From: Verrucomicrobiota bacterium | GTDB lineage: Bacteria; Verrucomicrobiota; Verrucomicrobiia; Opitutales; UBA953 | Assembly (NCBI GenBank): GCA_030831965.1 | Contig: JAURJZ010000015.1 | Coordinates: forward strand, 1 to 54,183 | DNA: 54,183 bases | Reading direction: 5' to 3' | In this document: positions 25,002 to 33,921 of the stretch, piece after piece | Layout of the letters: each line of letters begins with the position of its first letter | How positions within the stretch are numbered: the first letter of the stretch is position 1 | Program-made: the position numbers and the translations under genes | The notes under the pieces: model-generated | Told to the model about the DNA's origin: nothing | The model's database searches: none | Seen by the model: only the letters and a program-made list of their open reading frames with translations

Positions 25002-25083
25002 GCCCCGGTGGTGGAATGGCAGACACACGGGACTTAAAATCCCTTGCCCAAAAGGCGTGCAGGTTCGAGCCCTGCCCGGGGCA
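25002..25083 (+). tRNA. tRNA-Leu(TAA)
   Basis: An 82-nt cloverleaf of the long-variable-arm class: acceptor GCCCCGG (25002-25008) with CCGGGGC (25076-25082), discriminator A, the anticodon loop CTTAAAA (anticodon TAA), a variable arm TTGCCCAAAAGGCG and a T-arm GCAGG-TTCGAGC-CCTGC. CCA is not encoded (the next bases are CCT). The stop of the minus-strand gene at 25085 lies 2 bp away. Confidence 0.93.
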
Positions 25084-25084
25084 C

Positions 25085-25402
25085 CTAGGGGAACGCCGCC
25101 TGGCTTCCCGCCAGTTTCGCGGCGACACCGAGCACGACCAAGATTGCGGCCAAGGCCAGGCTGGACCCAACCTTGCGAAGCGTGGAGTGGGGCGGGCTCA
25201 GTTGCCCGGCTCGGCGGCCAATCTCCAATCCCAGCGTCGCATCCATGAGGGCGCCGGCCAGCGCGAAGGACAGCCAGTCGGGCGCCTCGCCGCTCGGTGA
25301 GGCGATCAGGCCGAGGATGGCGCAGGTCAGCGCGAGGATGAATGCCGAGATGCCGAGCGCCAGCGCGACGATGCCAAGTCCGGGACGCGGGGTGGGCCTC
25401 AT
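25085..25402 (-). CDS. small hypothetical membrane protein
   Basis: The 105-residue protein has three hydrophobic segments (about 10-34, 43-60 and 81-99), with a short loop (SPSGEAPDW) and a basic stretch (GRRAG ... RKVG). It resembles small multi-pass proteins of unknown function; no family can be named. The ATG at 25402 was preferred to the longer Pro/Arg-rich frame upstream, which overlaps the next gene. It starts 17 bp after the stop of the DUF3147-like gene, so the two are probably co-transcribed. Confidence 0.6.
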   Translation of the reverse strand: MRPTPRPGLGIVALALGISAFILALTCAILGLIASPSGEAPDWLSFALAGALMDATLGLEIGRRAGQLSPPHSTLRKVGSSLALAAILVVLGVAAKLAGSQAAFP

Positions 25403-25419
25403 GCGGGAGTCCAGCAGGC

Positions 25420-25761
25420 TCAGGCCGCCCAGCGGGTGATCAGAGGGTCGCACAGGCGGTAGCAGCCGGCGGTCAGGAGACAGGAGAGGAGCAGCGAGGC
25501 CCAGAAGCCGAGGCCGAGGCGCAGGCCGAGGGGCAGGAGCAGGAAGAAGGGCAGGGAGGGGAGGGTGTAGGCCAGGATGGAATGGCTGAGCGTGGTGACG
25601 CGCGCCGCGTCCGGTCCCTCGATCCAGATCCAGGAAAAGGTCAGGATGGAGGTCAGGGGAAGCGAGATGATGATGGCCGCCAGGGTCGGGCTGCGTTTGG
25701 CGATCTCGGAGGCGCCCGCGATGATGCCGGCCGAGAGCATGAGCTTGAGGAGGGGGAGCAT
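25420..25761 (-). CDS. DUF3147-like membrane protein
   Basis: The 113-residue protein has four predicted membrane segments. MLPLLKLMLSAGIIAGASEIAKRSPTL at the N-terminus and SLPLTSILTFSWIW resemble the DUF3147 family of small bacterial membrane proteins, whose function is unknown. Two cysteines lie near the end (LTAGCYRLCDPL). It is divergent from the RND efflux operon across 92 bp. Confidence 0.65.
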   Translation of the reverse strand: MLPLLKLMLSAGIIAGASEIAKRSPTLAAIIISLPLTSILTFSWIWIEGPDAARVTTLSHSILAYTLPSLPFFLLLPLGLRLGLGFWASLLLSCLLTAGCYRLCDPLITRWAA

Positions 25762-25822
25762 GGAGGGAGGCTGGGGGCGGACGGGGTCGGGGGCAAGCGG
25801 TGGAAAACGCGTATCGGGTTGT

Positions 25823-25849
25823 CAAACAGCCGTTTCACCCTCCTGTTTG
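25823..25849. promoter_or_regulatory. Candidate operator upstream of the RND efflux operon
   Basis: CAAACAG (25823-25829) and CTGTTTG (25843-25849) form perfect 7-bp arms around 13 bp, ending 4 bp before the adaptor ATG. The centre-to-centre spacing is about two helical turns. A TetR- or MarR-like repressor could bind, but no regulator gene is adjacent. Confidence 0.4.
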
Positions 25850-25853
25850 CGAC

Positions 25854-26960
25854 ATGTCCCGGCGCGCCCCCCTTTCCCTCGGAGCCCTTGCCCTCTGCCT
25901 CGCCGGCTGCGGCGAGCCTCCGGCCGCCCCTCCCCAGGGCCCCGTCCAGGTCAGCGTCATGACCGTCGCGCTCGGCGAGCTCGGCCAGTCGGCGCTCGCC
26001 CCCGGGCAGGTCGAGGGGGTCCGCGAGGTCGAGGTCCGGGCCCGCGTCACCGGCATCCTGCAGGCCGTCGATTACCGCGAGGGCGGCAGGGTCAAGGCGG
26101 GCGACATCCTTTTCCGCATCGATCCCGCGCCCTACGAGGCCGCCCTCGCCCTCGCCAAGGCCCAGCTGCGCCAGGAGGAGGCCCGCTCCACCCAGGCCCG
26201 CGCCGAGGCCGCCCGCCTCGAGCGCCTGCTCGCCGCCAAGGCGGCCGGCAGGAAGGAGGCCGAGGACGCGCTTGCGGCCGCGCTCGCGGCCGAGGCCTCG
26301 CGCGACGCCGCCGCGGCGCGGGTGCGGATGGCCGAGCTCGACCTTGGTTACTGCGAGCTCCGCTCCCCCATCGACGGCGTGGCGGGTCGCCGCCTCCGCA
26401 CCGAGGGCGCGCTGGTGACTCCGGGCGGGCCCGACGGCCTCCTCACCACCGTCGTGCAATCGGACGAGGTCTGGGTGCGATTCGGCCTCTCCGAGGCCGA
26501 GTTCGCCCGCCTTTACAAGGGCGCCGCCTCGGCCGCGGGAGCCGAGGTCCGGGTGCTCGGCGCCGACGGCGCTCCGGTTGGCGCGGCCGGCAAGGTCGAC
26601 TTTGTCGCCCCCGGGGTCGACACCCGGCTGGGCAACATCCAGATCCGCGCCCGCTTCGCCAACGCCGGCGGCGCCCTCCTCCCCGGTCAGTTCGTCCGCG
26701 TGCGCGCCGAGGGCCTCAAGGCCCCGGGCGCCTGCCGCATCCCGGAGGTCGCCCTCGTGCAGACCCCCGCCGGGCGCTCGGTCCTCGTCGCCAACGCCGA
26801 GGGCAAGGCCGAGGCCCGTGTCGTGACCGTCGGCGGCGCCTCCGGCGGTCAGGCCGACATCCTGGCCGGCCTGCGCGACGGCGACCGCGTCATCCTCGAC
26901 CAGCTCCAGCGCCTTCGACCTGGCGCCGCCGTCGCCCCCCGCGCCCCGGCCGCCAAGTAA
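25854..26960 (+). CDS. RND efflux periplasmic adaptor lipoprotein
   Basis: The 368-residue membrane fusion protein starts at ATG 25854 with a lipoprotein signal peptide ending LCLAGC, so the mature protein should be lipid-anchored. It then shows the barrel-sandwich start (EVRARVTGILQAVDYREGGRVKAGDILFRID), a long alanine-rich coiled-coil hairpin (about residues 90-160), the returning lipoyl half (LGYCELRSPIDGVAGRR) and beta-barrel and membrane-proximal domains. It links the permease to the outer-membrane channel. It is the first of three genes in the MexAB-OprM order; the permease starts 6 bp after its stop. Confidence 0.93.
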   Translation: MSRRAPLSLGALALCLAGCGEPPAAPPQGPVQVSVMTVALGELGQSALAPGQVEGVREVEVRARVTGILQAVDYREGGRVKAGDILFRIDPAPYEAALALAKAQLRQEEARSTQARAEAARLERLLAAKAAGRKEAEDALAAALAAEASRDAAAARVRMAELDLGYCELRSPIDGVAGRRLRTEGALVTPGGPDGLLTTVVQSDEVWVRFGLSEAEFARLYKGAASAAGAEVRVLGADGAPVGAAGKVDFVAPGVDTRLGNIQIRARFANAGGALLPGQFVRVRAEGLKAPGACRIPEVALVQTPAGRSVLVANAEGKAEARVVTVGGASGGQADILAGLRDGDRVILDQLQRLRPGAAVAPRAPAAK

Positions 26961-26966
26961 GCGACC

Positions 26967-29900
26967 ATGCGCTGGGAATTCTTCATCCGCCGGCCGGTCC
27001 TCTCGATCGTCCTCTCGGTCATCCTCGTCCTCGTCGGCGGGCTGGCCCTGACCAAGCTGCCCCTCTCGCAGTACCCCGAGATCGCCCCGCCGTCCGTCAC
27101 CGTCGTCGCCAGCTATCCCGGCGCCTCCCCCGAGGCGGTCATCCGCACCGTGGCCGCTCCCCTCGAGGAGGAGATCAACGGCATCGAGGGCCTGCTCTAC
27201 TACAGCTCCAACGCCTCCTCCAACGGCACGCTGACCATCACGGTCACGTTCGAGAACGGCACCGACCCCGACATGGCGGCGGTGCTCCTCTCCAACCGCG
27301 TGCGCATCGCCGAGCCCCGGCTCCCCGAGGAGGTGCGCCGCCTCGGCGTGATCACCAAGAAGCGCTCCAACGACATCCTGCTCTCCGTCTCCATCCTCTC
27401 GCCCAAGGGCACGCGCGACACCGTCTTCCTCAGCAACCTCGCCTCGACCGTCGTGGTGGAGGAGATCAAGCGCATCCCCGGGGTGGGCGACGCGGCTGTC
27501 TTCGCCTCGCGCGACTACGCCATGCGGGTCTGGCTCCGCCCCGACCGGATGTCCGCGCTCGGCGTGGCCCCGGGGGACGTCGTCCGGGCCATCCGCGCGA
27601 CCAACACCCAGTACGCCGTGGGGCGCCTCGGCCAGGAGCCCTCGGCCGACGCCTCGTTCGTCATCCCCGTCGTCACCCGCGGCCGCCTGTCGACCGTCGA
27701 GGCGTTCGGCGACATCGTCGTGCGCTCCGACGGGCCCGCCGGCACCCTCCGCCTCCGCGACGTCGCCCGGGTCGAGCTCGGCTCGCAGAGCTATGAGCAG
27801 CTGGGCGCCCTCGACAACCAGCCCTGCGTCGGGACCCGCATCTTCCTCCAGACCGGCGCCAACGCGCTGTCCACCGCCAACGCCATCTACGACCGGATCG
27901 CGGTGCTGCGCAAAACCTTCCCTCCCGACGTCGAGGCCGTCATCCCCTTCGACACCACCCGCTTCGTCCGCGCCGCCCTCGGCGAGGTCCGCACCACCCT
28001 GCTCGAGGCCGCCCTGCTCGTCGCCCTCGTCGTCTTCCTCTTCCTCGGCAGCGCCCGCGCCACCCTCATCCCCATGGTCGCCGTGCCGGTCTCCCTTGTC
28101 GGCGCCTGCGCCGGACTCTGGCTGATGGGCTTCGGGCTCAACATCCTCACCCTCTTCGCCATGGTCATCGCCATCGGCATCGTGGTGGACGACGCCATCA
28201 TCGTGCTCGAGAACACCGAGCGCCTGATGCGCGAGAAGGGCCTCCCGCCCCTCGAGGCCGCCGCGGCGTCCATCCGCGAGGTCTCGGGCGCCGTCATCGC
28301 CATCGTCTGCGTCCTCGTCTGCGTCTTCCTCCCCGTGGCCTTCCTCGGCGGCATCTCCGGCGCCCTCTACCGCCAGTTCGCCGTCACCCTCTCGCTCTGC
28401 GTCATCCTCTCCGGCTTCGTCGCGCTCACCCTCACCCCGACGCTCTGCGCCCTCTTCCTCAGGCCCCACGAGGCCCCCGCCGGCCCGGCCGGCCCCGTCG
28501 GGCGCCTCCTCGGCGCCTTCGGCCGCGGCTTCGCCGCCCTCGCCGCCTGGCACGGGCGCGCCGTCCGCTGGCTGCTCGACCACCCGGTCAAGGCGAGCCT
28601 CGCCTTCCTCGCGGTCTGCGCCCTCAACCTGCTGCTCCTGTTCTCCATCCCCCGCGCCTTCCTTCCCTCCGAGGACCAGGGCTACCTCATCGGCATGGTC
28701 AACCTGCCCGACGGGGCCAGCGTCGGCCGGACCAAGGCGTTCATGGACCGCATCACGCCCCAGTTCCGCGCCCTGCCCGAGGGCAAGCCCGCCGTGCGGC
28801 ACACCTTCGCCATCAGCGGCTTCGACCTCATCGGCGGCGGCGAGAAATCCAGCGCCGGCACCATCTTCCTCCCGCTGAGGGATTACGGCGACCGGGACAT
28901 CTCCGGGCAGGACCTGGCCAAGCGCCTCCTCGGCATCGGGATGTCGCAGCCCGACGGCATGTGCCTCGTTGTCAACCCGCCCGCGATCCGCGGCATCGGC
29001 TCCGCCGGCGGCTTCGAGCTCTACCTCCAGGCCCGGCAGGACGACGACCCGGCCAGGCTCGCCGCCCAGACCGAGCGGCTCGCCGCCGCCCTGCGCGCCC
29101 GTCCCGAGCTGACGGGCATCAACACCTTCCTCCGCCCCGGCGTGCCCCAGCTGCGCGCCGAGGTCGACGAGGCCCGCGCCGCCGCCCTCGGGGTGCCGCT
29201 CGACGACCTCCACCAATCGCTCCAGGCCACCGTCGGCGCCCTCTATGTGAACGACTTCAACCTGGCCGGCCGCACCTACCGCGTGCTCATGCAGGCCGAG
29301 CCCGGCGAGCGCGTCGGCGCGGCCGACGCCGGCCGCGTGCCGGTGCGGGCCTCGGACGGCTCCCTGCTGCCCGTCTCCACCTTCGTCACCTTCGCGCCCG
29401 CCTCCGGGCCCGAGCAGCTCGAGCGCTACCTGGGCTTCCTCGCCTCCCGCCTCATCGGCTCCGCCGCCCCGGGCACCAGCTCGGCCGAGGCCCTGGCGAT
29501 CGTCGAGCAGGTCGCGGCCCAGACCCTTGATCCGGGCTACGCCATCGAGTGGACCTCCCAGGCCCTGCAGGAGAAGCGGGCGGCCACCTCGGCCCTGCCC
29601 GCCTTCGTCCTGGCCCTGCTCATGGTGTTCCTCATCCTCGCCGCGCTCTACGAGGACTTCCGCCTGCCCGTCGGCGTCCTCCTCACCGTGCCCTTCGCCT
29701 CGCTCGGCGCCCTCCTCGCCCTGCTCGCGCGCGGCATGCCGAACGACATCTATTTCCAGATCGGCCTCGTCACCCTCATCGGCCTCGCCGCCAAGAACGC
29801 CATCCTCATCGTCGAGTTCGCCGAGTCCGCCCGCCGCGCCGGGATGGACGCCGCCGAGGCCGCGGTCGAGGCGGCGCGGCTCCGCCTGCGCCCGCTCGTC

Positions 29901-30107
29901 ATGACCTCGATGGCGTTCATCCTCGGCGTGCTCCCGCTCGTCTTCGCCTTCGGCGCCGGCTCCGCCGCCCGCCGCTCGATGGGCACCGGCATCATCGGCG
30001 GCATGCTCCTCGACACCTTCGTGGCCACGCTCTTCATCCCCTGGTTCTTCCACCTGCTATCCGGACGCCGCAAGGCCGCCGCGCCGACGACGGAGGTGAC
30101 CCCGTGA
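26967..30107 (+). CDS. RND multidrug efflux permease (HAE1 type)
   Basis: The 1046-residue inner-membrane pump has the AcrB layout: helix 1 at the N-terminus (FFIRRPVLSIVLSVILVLVGG), two large periplasmic loops and twelve helices in total. The proton-relay pair Asp408/Asp409 lies in helix 4 (VIAIGIVVDDAIIVLENTER), matching AcrB Asp407/Asp408. PLSQYPEIAPPSVTV and RIPGVGDAAVFA are HAE1 features. It uses proton influx to export drugs or other hydrophobic compounds. Substrates cannot be predicted. Its stop overlaps the start of the outer-membrane gene by 4 bp. Confidence 0.96.
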   Translation: MRWEFFIRRPVLSIVLSVILVLVGGLALTKLPLSQYPEIAPPSVTVVASYPGASPEAVIRTVAAPLEEEINGIEGLLYYSSNASSNGTLTITVTFENGTDPDMAAVLLSNRVRIAEPRLPEEVRRLGVITKKRSNDILLSVSILSPKGTRDTVFLSNLASTVVVEEIKRIPGVGDAAVFASRDYAMRVWLRPDRMSALGVAPGDVVRAIRATNTQYAVGRLGQEPSADASFVIPVVTRGRLSTVEAFGDIVVRSDGPAGTLRLRDVARVELGSQSYEQLGALDNQPCVGTRIFLQTGANALSTANAIYDRIAVLRKTFPPDVEAVIPFDTTRFVRAALGEVRTTLLEAALLVALVVFLFLGSARATLIPMVAVPVSLVGACAGLWLMGFGLNILTLFAMVIAIGIVVDDAIIVLENTERLMREKGLPPLEAAAASIREVSGAVIAIVCVLVCVFLPVAFLGGISGALYRQFAVTLSLCVILSGFVALTLTPTLCALFLRPHEAPAGPAGPVGRLLGAFGRGFAALAAWHGRAVRWLLDHPVKASLAFLAVCALNLLLLFSIPRAFLPSEDQGYLIGMVNLPDGASVGRTKAFMDRITPQFRALPEGKPAVRHTFAISGFDLIGGGEKSSAGTIFLPLRDYGDRDISGQDLAKRLLGIGMSQPDGMCLVVNPPAIRGIGSAGGFELYLQARQDDDPARLAAQTERLAAALRARPELTGINTFLRPGVPQLRAEVDEARAAALGVPLDDLHQSLQATVGALYVNDFNLAGRTYRVLMQAEPGERVGAADAGRVPVRASDGSLLPVSTFVTFAPASGPEQLERYLGFLASRLIGSAAPGTSSAEALAIVEQVAAQTLDPGYAIEWTSQALQEKRAATSALPAFVLALLMVFLILAALYEDFRLPVGVLLTVPFASLGALLALLARGMPNDIYFQIGLVTLIGLAAKNAILIVEFAESARRAGMDAAEAAVEAARLRLRPLVMTSMAFILGVLPLVFAFGAGSAARRSMGTGIIGGMLLDTFVATLFIPWFFHLLSGRRKAAAPTTEVTP

Positions 30108-31471
30108 GCCGCCTCGCCGTCGCCGCCCTGGTGCTCTCCGGCTGCGCCGCCGGGCCCGACTACGTCCGCCCCGGGCAACCCTTCCCCGAGACCCACGGCG
30201 CCCTGGCCCGCGACGGCGCGGAGCTCGGCGCCGCGTGGTGGAAGGCCCTCGGCGACCCGGTGCTCGACGACCTGGTCGACCGCGCGCTCGCCGGCAACCG
30301 CGACATCCTCGCGGCCTCCGCCCGCGTCGACCGCGCCCTCGCCATCCTCGGCGAGGTCGAGGCCGCCGGGCTTCCCTCGCTCGCCGCCAGCGCCGCCTAC
30401 GAGCGCCGCCGCGCCAGCGTCGACCTCGCCACCAATTTCCCCGCGGGCACGCCGCGCATCCGGCCCGTCGCCGAGGTCGGCGTCTCGCTCAACTATGAGA
30501 TCGACCTCTGGGGACGCGCCCGCCGCGCCCGGGAGTCGTCCCGCGCCCTGCTCGAGGCCGGGCGCGAGTCGCTGCGCGCGGCCGAGCTCTCCGTCGCCGC
30601 CCTGGTCGCCCGCACCTATGTCGGCCTCCGCTCCGCCGAGACCGAGCTCGACGCCATGGCCGGCGCGCTCGCCGCGCGCGACGAGGCCCTCCGCGTCGCC
30701 CGCGAGCGCGAGGCCGCCGGCGCCGCCGCTCCCGACGAGGTCTCCCGGGCGGAGGTCGCCCGCTCCGACGCCCACACCCGCCTCGCCATGGCCCGCCGCC
30801 AGCGCGCCGCGCTCGCCCATCTCCTCGGCAGCCTGACCGGCGAGCCCTCGCTCGAGATCGCCCCCGCGACCGCCAAGCTGAGCGTGCCCCCGCCTCCCGC
30901 CTCCGGCCTGCCCTCCGCGCTCCTCGAGCGCCGCCCCGACGTCCGCGAGGCCGAGCAGCTGGCCGTCTCGGCCAACGCCCAGGTCGGGGTCGCCAAGGGC
31001 TCCGCCTTCCCCCGCCTCTCCCTCACCGGAGCCGTCGGCAGCGCCAGCCGCGAGCTCAGCGGGCTTTTCGCCTCGCCCGCCGCCACCGCCGCGCTCGGCG
31101 GCGCGATCCAGTACGACCTCCTCGACTGGGGAGCCTCGCGCCGAGCCACCGAGGCCGCCAAGGCCGCCGCCAACGAGGCGGCCGCGAGCTACTCGCGGGT
31201 CGCCCTCGAGGCCCTGCGCGAGACCCGCGACGCCTTGGTCGACCTTGGGGAGGCCATCGAGCTCGCCGAGTCGACCGAGCGCCGCGCCGCCGCGTCCGCC
31301 GCCCTGCTCGACCTGGCCCGTCGCCGCTTCGAGGCGGGCGAGATCGGGCCGCTCGAGTGGGCCGAGGCCCGCGTGGCCCACGCCGACGCCGTGGCGGTCG
31401 CCGCCGCGGCCCGCCGCGACCGCATCGTCGCCCACCTGCAGGTGGTCAAGGCCCTCGGCGGCGGCTTCTGA
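30104..31471 (+). CDS. RND efflux outer-membrane factor (NodT family lipoprotein)
   Basis: The 455-residue channel protein starts with GTG (30104), overlapping the permease stop. It has a signal peptide with lipobox LVLSGC, then AAGPDYVRP and the NodT-family start WWKALGDPVLDDLVDRAL. Two repeats of helical hairpins and beta-strands follow (LNYEIDLWGRARR ... IQYDLLDWGASRR), with RRPDVREAEQL in between. It would form the TolC-like trimeric exit duct. The gene completes the three-gene pump operon. Confidence 0.93.
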   Translation: MSRLAVAALVLSGCAAGPDYVRPGQPFPETHGALARDGAELGAAWWKALGDPVLDDLVDRALAGNRDILAASARVDRALAILGEVEAAGLPSLAASAAYERRRASVDLATNFPAGTPRIRPVAEVGVSLNYEIDLWGRARRARESSRALLEAGRESLRAAELSVAALVARTYVGLRSAETELDAMAGALAARDEALRVAREREAAGAAAPDEVSRAEVARSDAHTRLAMARRQRAALAHLLGSLTGEPSLEIAPATAKLSVPPPPASGLPSALLERRPDVREAEQLAVSANAQVGVAKGSAFPRLSLTGAVGSASRELSGLFASPAATAALGGAIQYDLLDWGASRRATEAAKAAANEAAASYSRVALEALRETRDALVDLGEAIELAESTERRAAASAALLDLARRRFEAGEIGPLEWAEARVAHADAVAVAAAARRDRIVAHLQVVKALGGGF

Positions 31472-31557
31472 GCGCCTGGGGGATCTGCGCCGGCAATCGG
31501 CCGGCCGAGCGGACAGTCTTGGTTGCAATCATGCCTTGCTCCGCCAACTAGGATGCC

Positions 31558-33036
31558 ATGGCCTCCAACCAGACCCTTTGGCAGGAGCTGAGCGCAGCCG
31601 CCTCGGCCGACCCTTTCCTGGTTGTCGCCTCGCTGATCTTCCTGCTGGCGATCATCCACACCTTCCTGACGCCGGTCTTCAACCGCATGGCCCATCGCCT
31701 CGCCGAGGCCCACGCCGAGAAGGTCCGCCAGGGCAGGGCGCCGGTCGGGCCCGACGGCAAGTCGGCCGACTTCCGGGCCTCCCTGTTCCATTTCCTCGGT
31801 GAGATCGAGGCGGTGTTCGGCATCTGGGCCTTCGTCCTTTTCTACACCTTCGTCTTCTGGCCCGGCAAGGGCTGGGCCTTCGCCACCGCCTACATGGAGA
31901 CGGCCGACTACGCCCTGGCGACCAAGCTCGCCGCCGGGCAGGCGGGGCAGGGTGTCCGGATCCTCGCCTCCCCCAAGTACCTCGAGCCCCTCTTCGTCTT
32001 CGTCATCATGGCGATCGCCTCGTCCCGGCCGATCTTCAGCACGGCCTCCGGCCTGCTCAACGCCATCGCCCGCCGGCTCGGCGGCACGCCGCTGATGCGC
32101 TGGGCGGTGGTGCTGACCGTCGCCCCCCTGCTCGGCTCGCTCATCACGGAGCCGGCCGCCATGACCATCGCGGCCCTGATGCTCTCGGCGCAGTTCCATG
32201 AGCTGAAGCCCTCGGGCCGCCTGCGTTACGCGACGCTCGGCCTGCTCTTCGTCAACGTCTCCATCGGCGGCACCCTCACCCATTTCGCCGCCCCGCCCGT
32301 GGTGATGGTCGCCGGCGTGTGGGGCTGGACCACGCCCCATATGTTCCTCCATTTCGGCCTCAAGGCGCTGCTGTCCATCCTCCTGTCGACGCTGGCCTAC
32401 GGCCTCCTCTTCCGCCGGGAGTTCGCCGACCTCGCCAGGCGGGCCGACCCGCCCCTGCGCCCGGAGTCCGAGGCCCGCGTCCCCGCCTGGGTCGTCGGCT
32501 TCCACCTCGTCTGCATGGCGTGGACCGTGCTCATGCTCGTCGGCCACCATGGCGCGCTCCTCATGGCCGGGCTCCTCGTCTTCCTCGCCTTCACCGTGGC
32601 CACGCCCCAGTGGCAGTCGCCCATCCAACTGCGCGGCCCCCTGCTCGTCGCCTTCTTCCTCGCCTCGTTGGTTCTGCATGGCGGCCTCCAATCATGGTGG
32701 ATCTCGCCCATCCTGACCCGGCTGGGCGAGCTGGAGCTCTTCGCCGGCGCCACCGTCCTGACGGCTTTCAACGACAACGCCGCCATCACCTACCTCGCCG
32801 CCCAGGTTCCCGCGCTGAGCGACGGCTCGGAGGCCGCCCGCGCCATGCAGTTCGCGGTGCTGGCCGGGGCGGTGACCGGCGGTGGGCTGACCGTCATCGC
32901 CAACGCGCCCAACCCGGCCGGTCTCTCCATACTCTCGCGGCACTTCGGCGACGGCGTGTCGCCGGTCCGGCTTTTCCTCTGGGCCCTGGGACCCACCCTG
33001 ATCGCCTCGGCCTGCTTCCTTCTTTTGCCGCGTTGA
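31558..33036 (+). CDS. putative Na+/H+ antiporter
   Basis: The 492-residue protein has about 12 predicted membrane helices. LITEPAAMTIAALML, FVNVSIGGTLTHFAAPP, and LTAFNDNAAITYLAAQVP contain the buried acidic and asparagine residues expected of an ion transporter. The overall pattern resembles the putative Na+/H+ antiporter family seen in Chlamydiae and Verrucomicrobia (ArsB/NhaD-like superfamily), which has little experimental support. The ATG at 31558 is followed directly by family-like sequence. It is a single gene with a strong terminator. Confidence 0.75.
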   Translation: MASNQTLWQELSAAASADPFLVVASLIFLLAIIHTFLTPVFNRMAHRLAEAHAEKVRQGRAPVGPDGKSADFRASLFHFLGEIEAVFGIWAFVLFYTFVFWPGKGWAFATAYMETADYALATKLAAGQAGQGVRILASPKYLEPLFVFVIMAIASSRPIFSTASGLLNAIARRLGGTPLMRWAVVLTVAPLLGSLITEPAAMTIAALMLSAQFHELKPSGRLRYATLGLLFVNVSIGGTLTHFAAPPVVMVAGVWGWTTPHMFLHFGLKALLSILLSTLAYGLLFRREFADLARRADPPLRPESEARVPAWVVGFHLVCMAWTVLMLVGHHGALLMAGLLVFLAFTVATPQWQSPIQLRGPLLVAFFLASLVLHGGLQSWWISPILTRLGELELFAGATVLTAFNDNAAITYLAAQVPALSDGSEAARAMQFAVLAGAVTGGGLTVIANAPNPAGLSILSRHFGDGVSPVRLFLWALGPTLIASACFLLLPR

Positions 33037-33101
33037 AGTTGCCTGCGCCCGTCTCCAAGGGGCGCGGGGGATTGCCGCCCATGGACGCGACTGCGTCGGG
33101 C

Positions 33102-33125
33102 AAGGCCCCCGCCGGGGCCTTTTTT
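33102..33125 (+). terminator. Rho-independent terminator after the antiporter gene
   Basis: Perfect 8-bp arms AAGGCCCC (33102-33109) and GGGGCCTT (33114-33121) enclose CGCC and are followed by TTTT (33122-33125). It separates the antiporter from the pseudopilin genes. Confidence 0.88.
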
Positions 33126-33195
33126 GCGGCTTTCCTTCCCCGAAGGCCGCCCCCATACTTGGGGAAAGGGTTTCCCGACCCCTGATTCCCCTTCC

Positions 33196-33921
33196 ATGCG
33201 ACCGACCCCCCGTCCCGGTTTCACCCTGATCGAGTTGCTGACCGTCGTGGCCATCATCGGTGTCCTTGCCGCCATCCTCATCCCGGCCGCCATGGGTGTC
33301 CAGAAGCGCGCCAAGATCGCCAATTCCCAGACCTCGCTCGGGGGTTGGGCGTCCGGTCTCGTGCGTTACAAGCAGGCCTATGGTTTCTACCCCAACCTCG
33401 CCGGGGGCACCTATCCCTCCGCCGACACCTGCTTCAAGCTCGAGGAGGGGACCGGCGCGGCCAACCGCGGCGCCACGCTCGTGATGTGCCTCGCGGGGCG
33501 CAATCCCAACGGGGCGGCGCTCTCCGCCGGCGGCTCCGGCAACCGCATCAAGTGGAACCGCAACGCCGAGACCTTCGTCGAGTTCTCCCGGGAGGACTAC
33601 GAGGACTTCACCAAGCTCCCCGCCGCGACCGACACCACCGGCTCCATCGGCACGGGGAACTACCTCGTCGACCGGCTGGGCAACCGCAACATCCGCGTGG
33701 TGATCGACTTCAACGGCAACGGCAACATCGCCTCGGCCTCCGGCGCCCCCTCGCCCAGCACCGCCATTCCCGGGGACGTCCGCAACCTTTCCGCCTCCTC
33801 GGGCGTGCCCGCCCGCGTCATCGTCTACACCTCGGCCACGGATGTCACCTCGCTCGACGTCCCCTCGGCGTCCGTCGGCACCAAGCGCGACGACTACGCC
33901 GACGTCGTCTCCGTCCAGTGA
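33196..33921 (+). CDS. type IV pilin-like / GspG-like pseudopilin
   Basis: The 241-residue protein has an 8-residue leader cut at PG|FTLIELLTVVAIIGVLAAILIPA, with Glu5 of the mature form present. That motif and the single hydrophobic helix define a prepilin-peptidase substrate. The C-terminal domain has two early cysteines (DTC ... VMC) and a segment VDRLGNRNIRVVIDFNGNGN that looks like the metal-binding loop of GspG-like pilins. It is the first of four consecutive pseudopilins and probably the major subunit. The ATG at 33196 was chosen for the short leader. It may match the verrucomicrobial cassette D family; I cannot confirm this. Confidence 0.87.
   Translation: MRPTPRPGFTLIELLTVVAIIGVLAAILIPAAMGVQKRAKIANSQTSLGGWASGLVRYKQAYGFYPNLAGGTYPSADTCFKLEEGTGAANRGATLVMCLAGRNPNGAALSAGGSGNRIKWNRNAETFVEFSREDYEDFTKLPAATDTTGSIGTGNYLVDRLGNRNIRVVIDFNGNGNIASASGAPSPSTAIPGDVRNLSASSGVPARVIVYTSATDVTSLDVPSASVGTKRDDYADVVSVQ

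Noticed and set aside
25653-30053. A 1466-residue open frame antisense to the RND pump genes
   Set aside because: It is a shadow of high-GC coding sequence: very rich in Gly, Ala, Glu and Asp, without domains, and the opposite strand carries full-length pump proteins.
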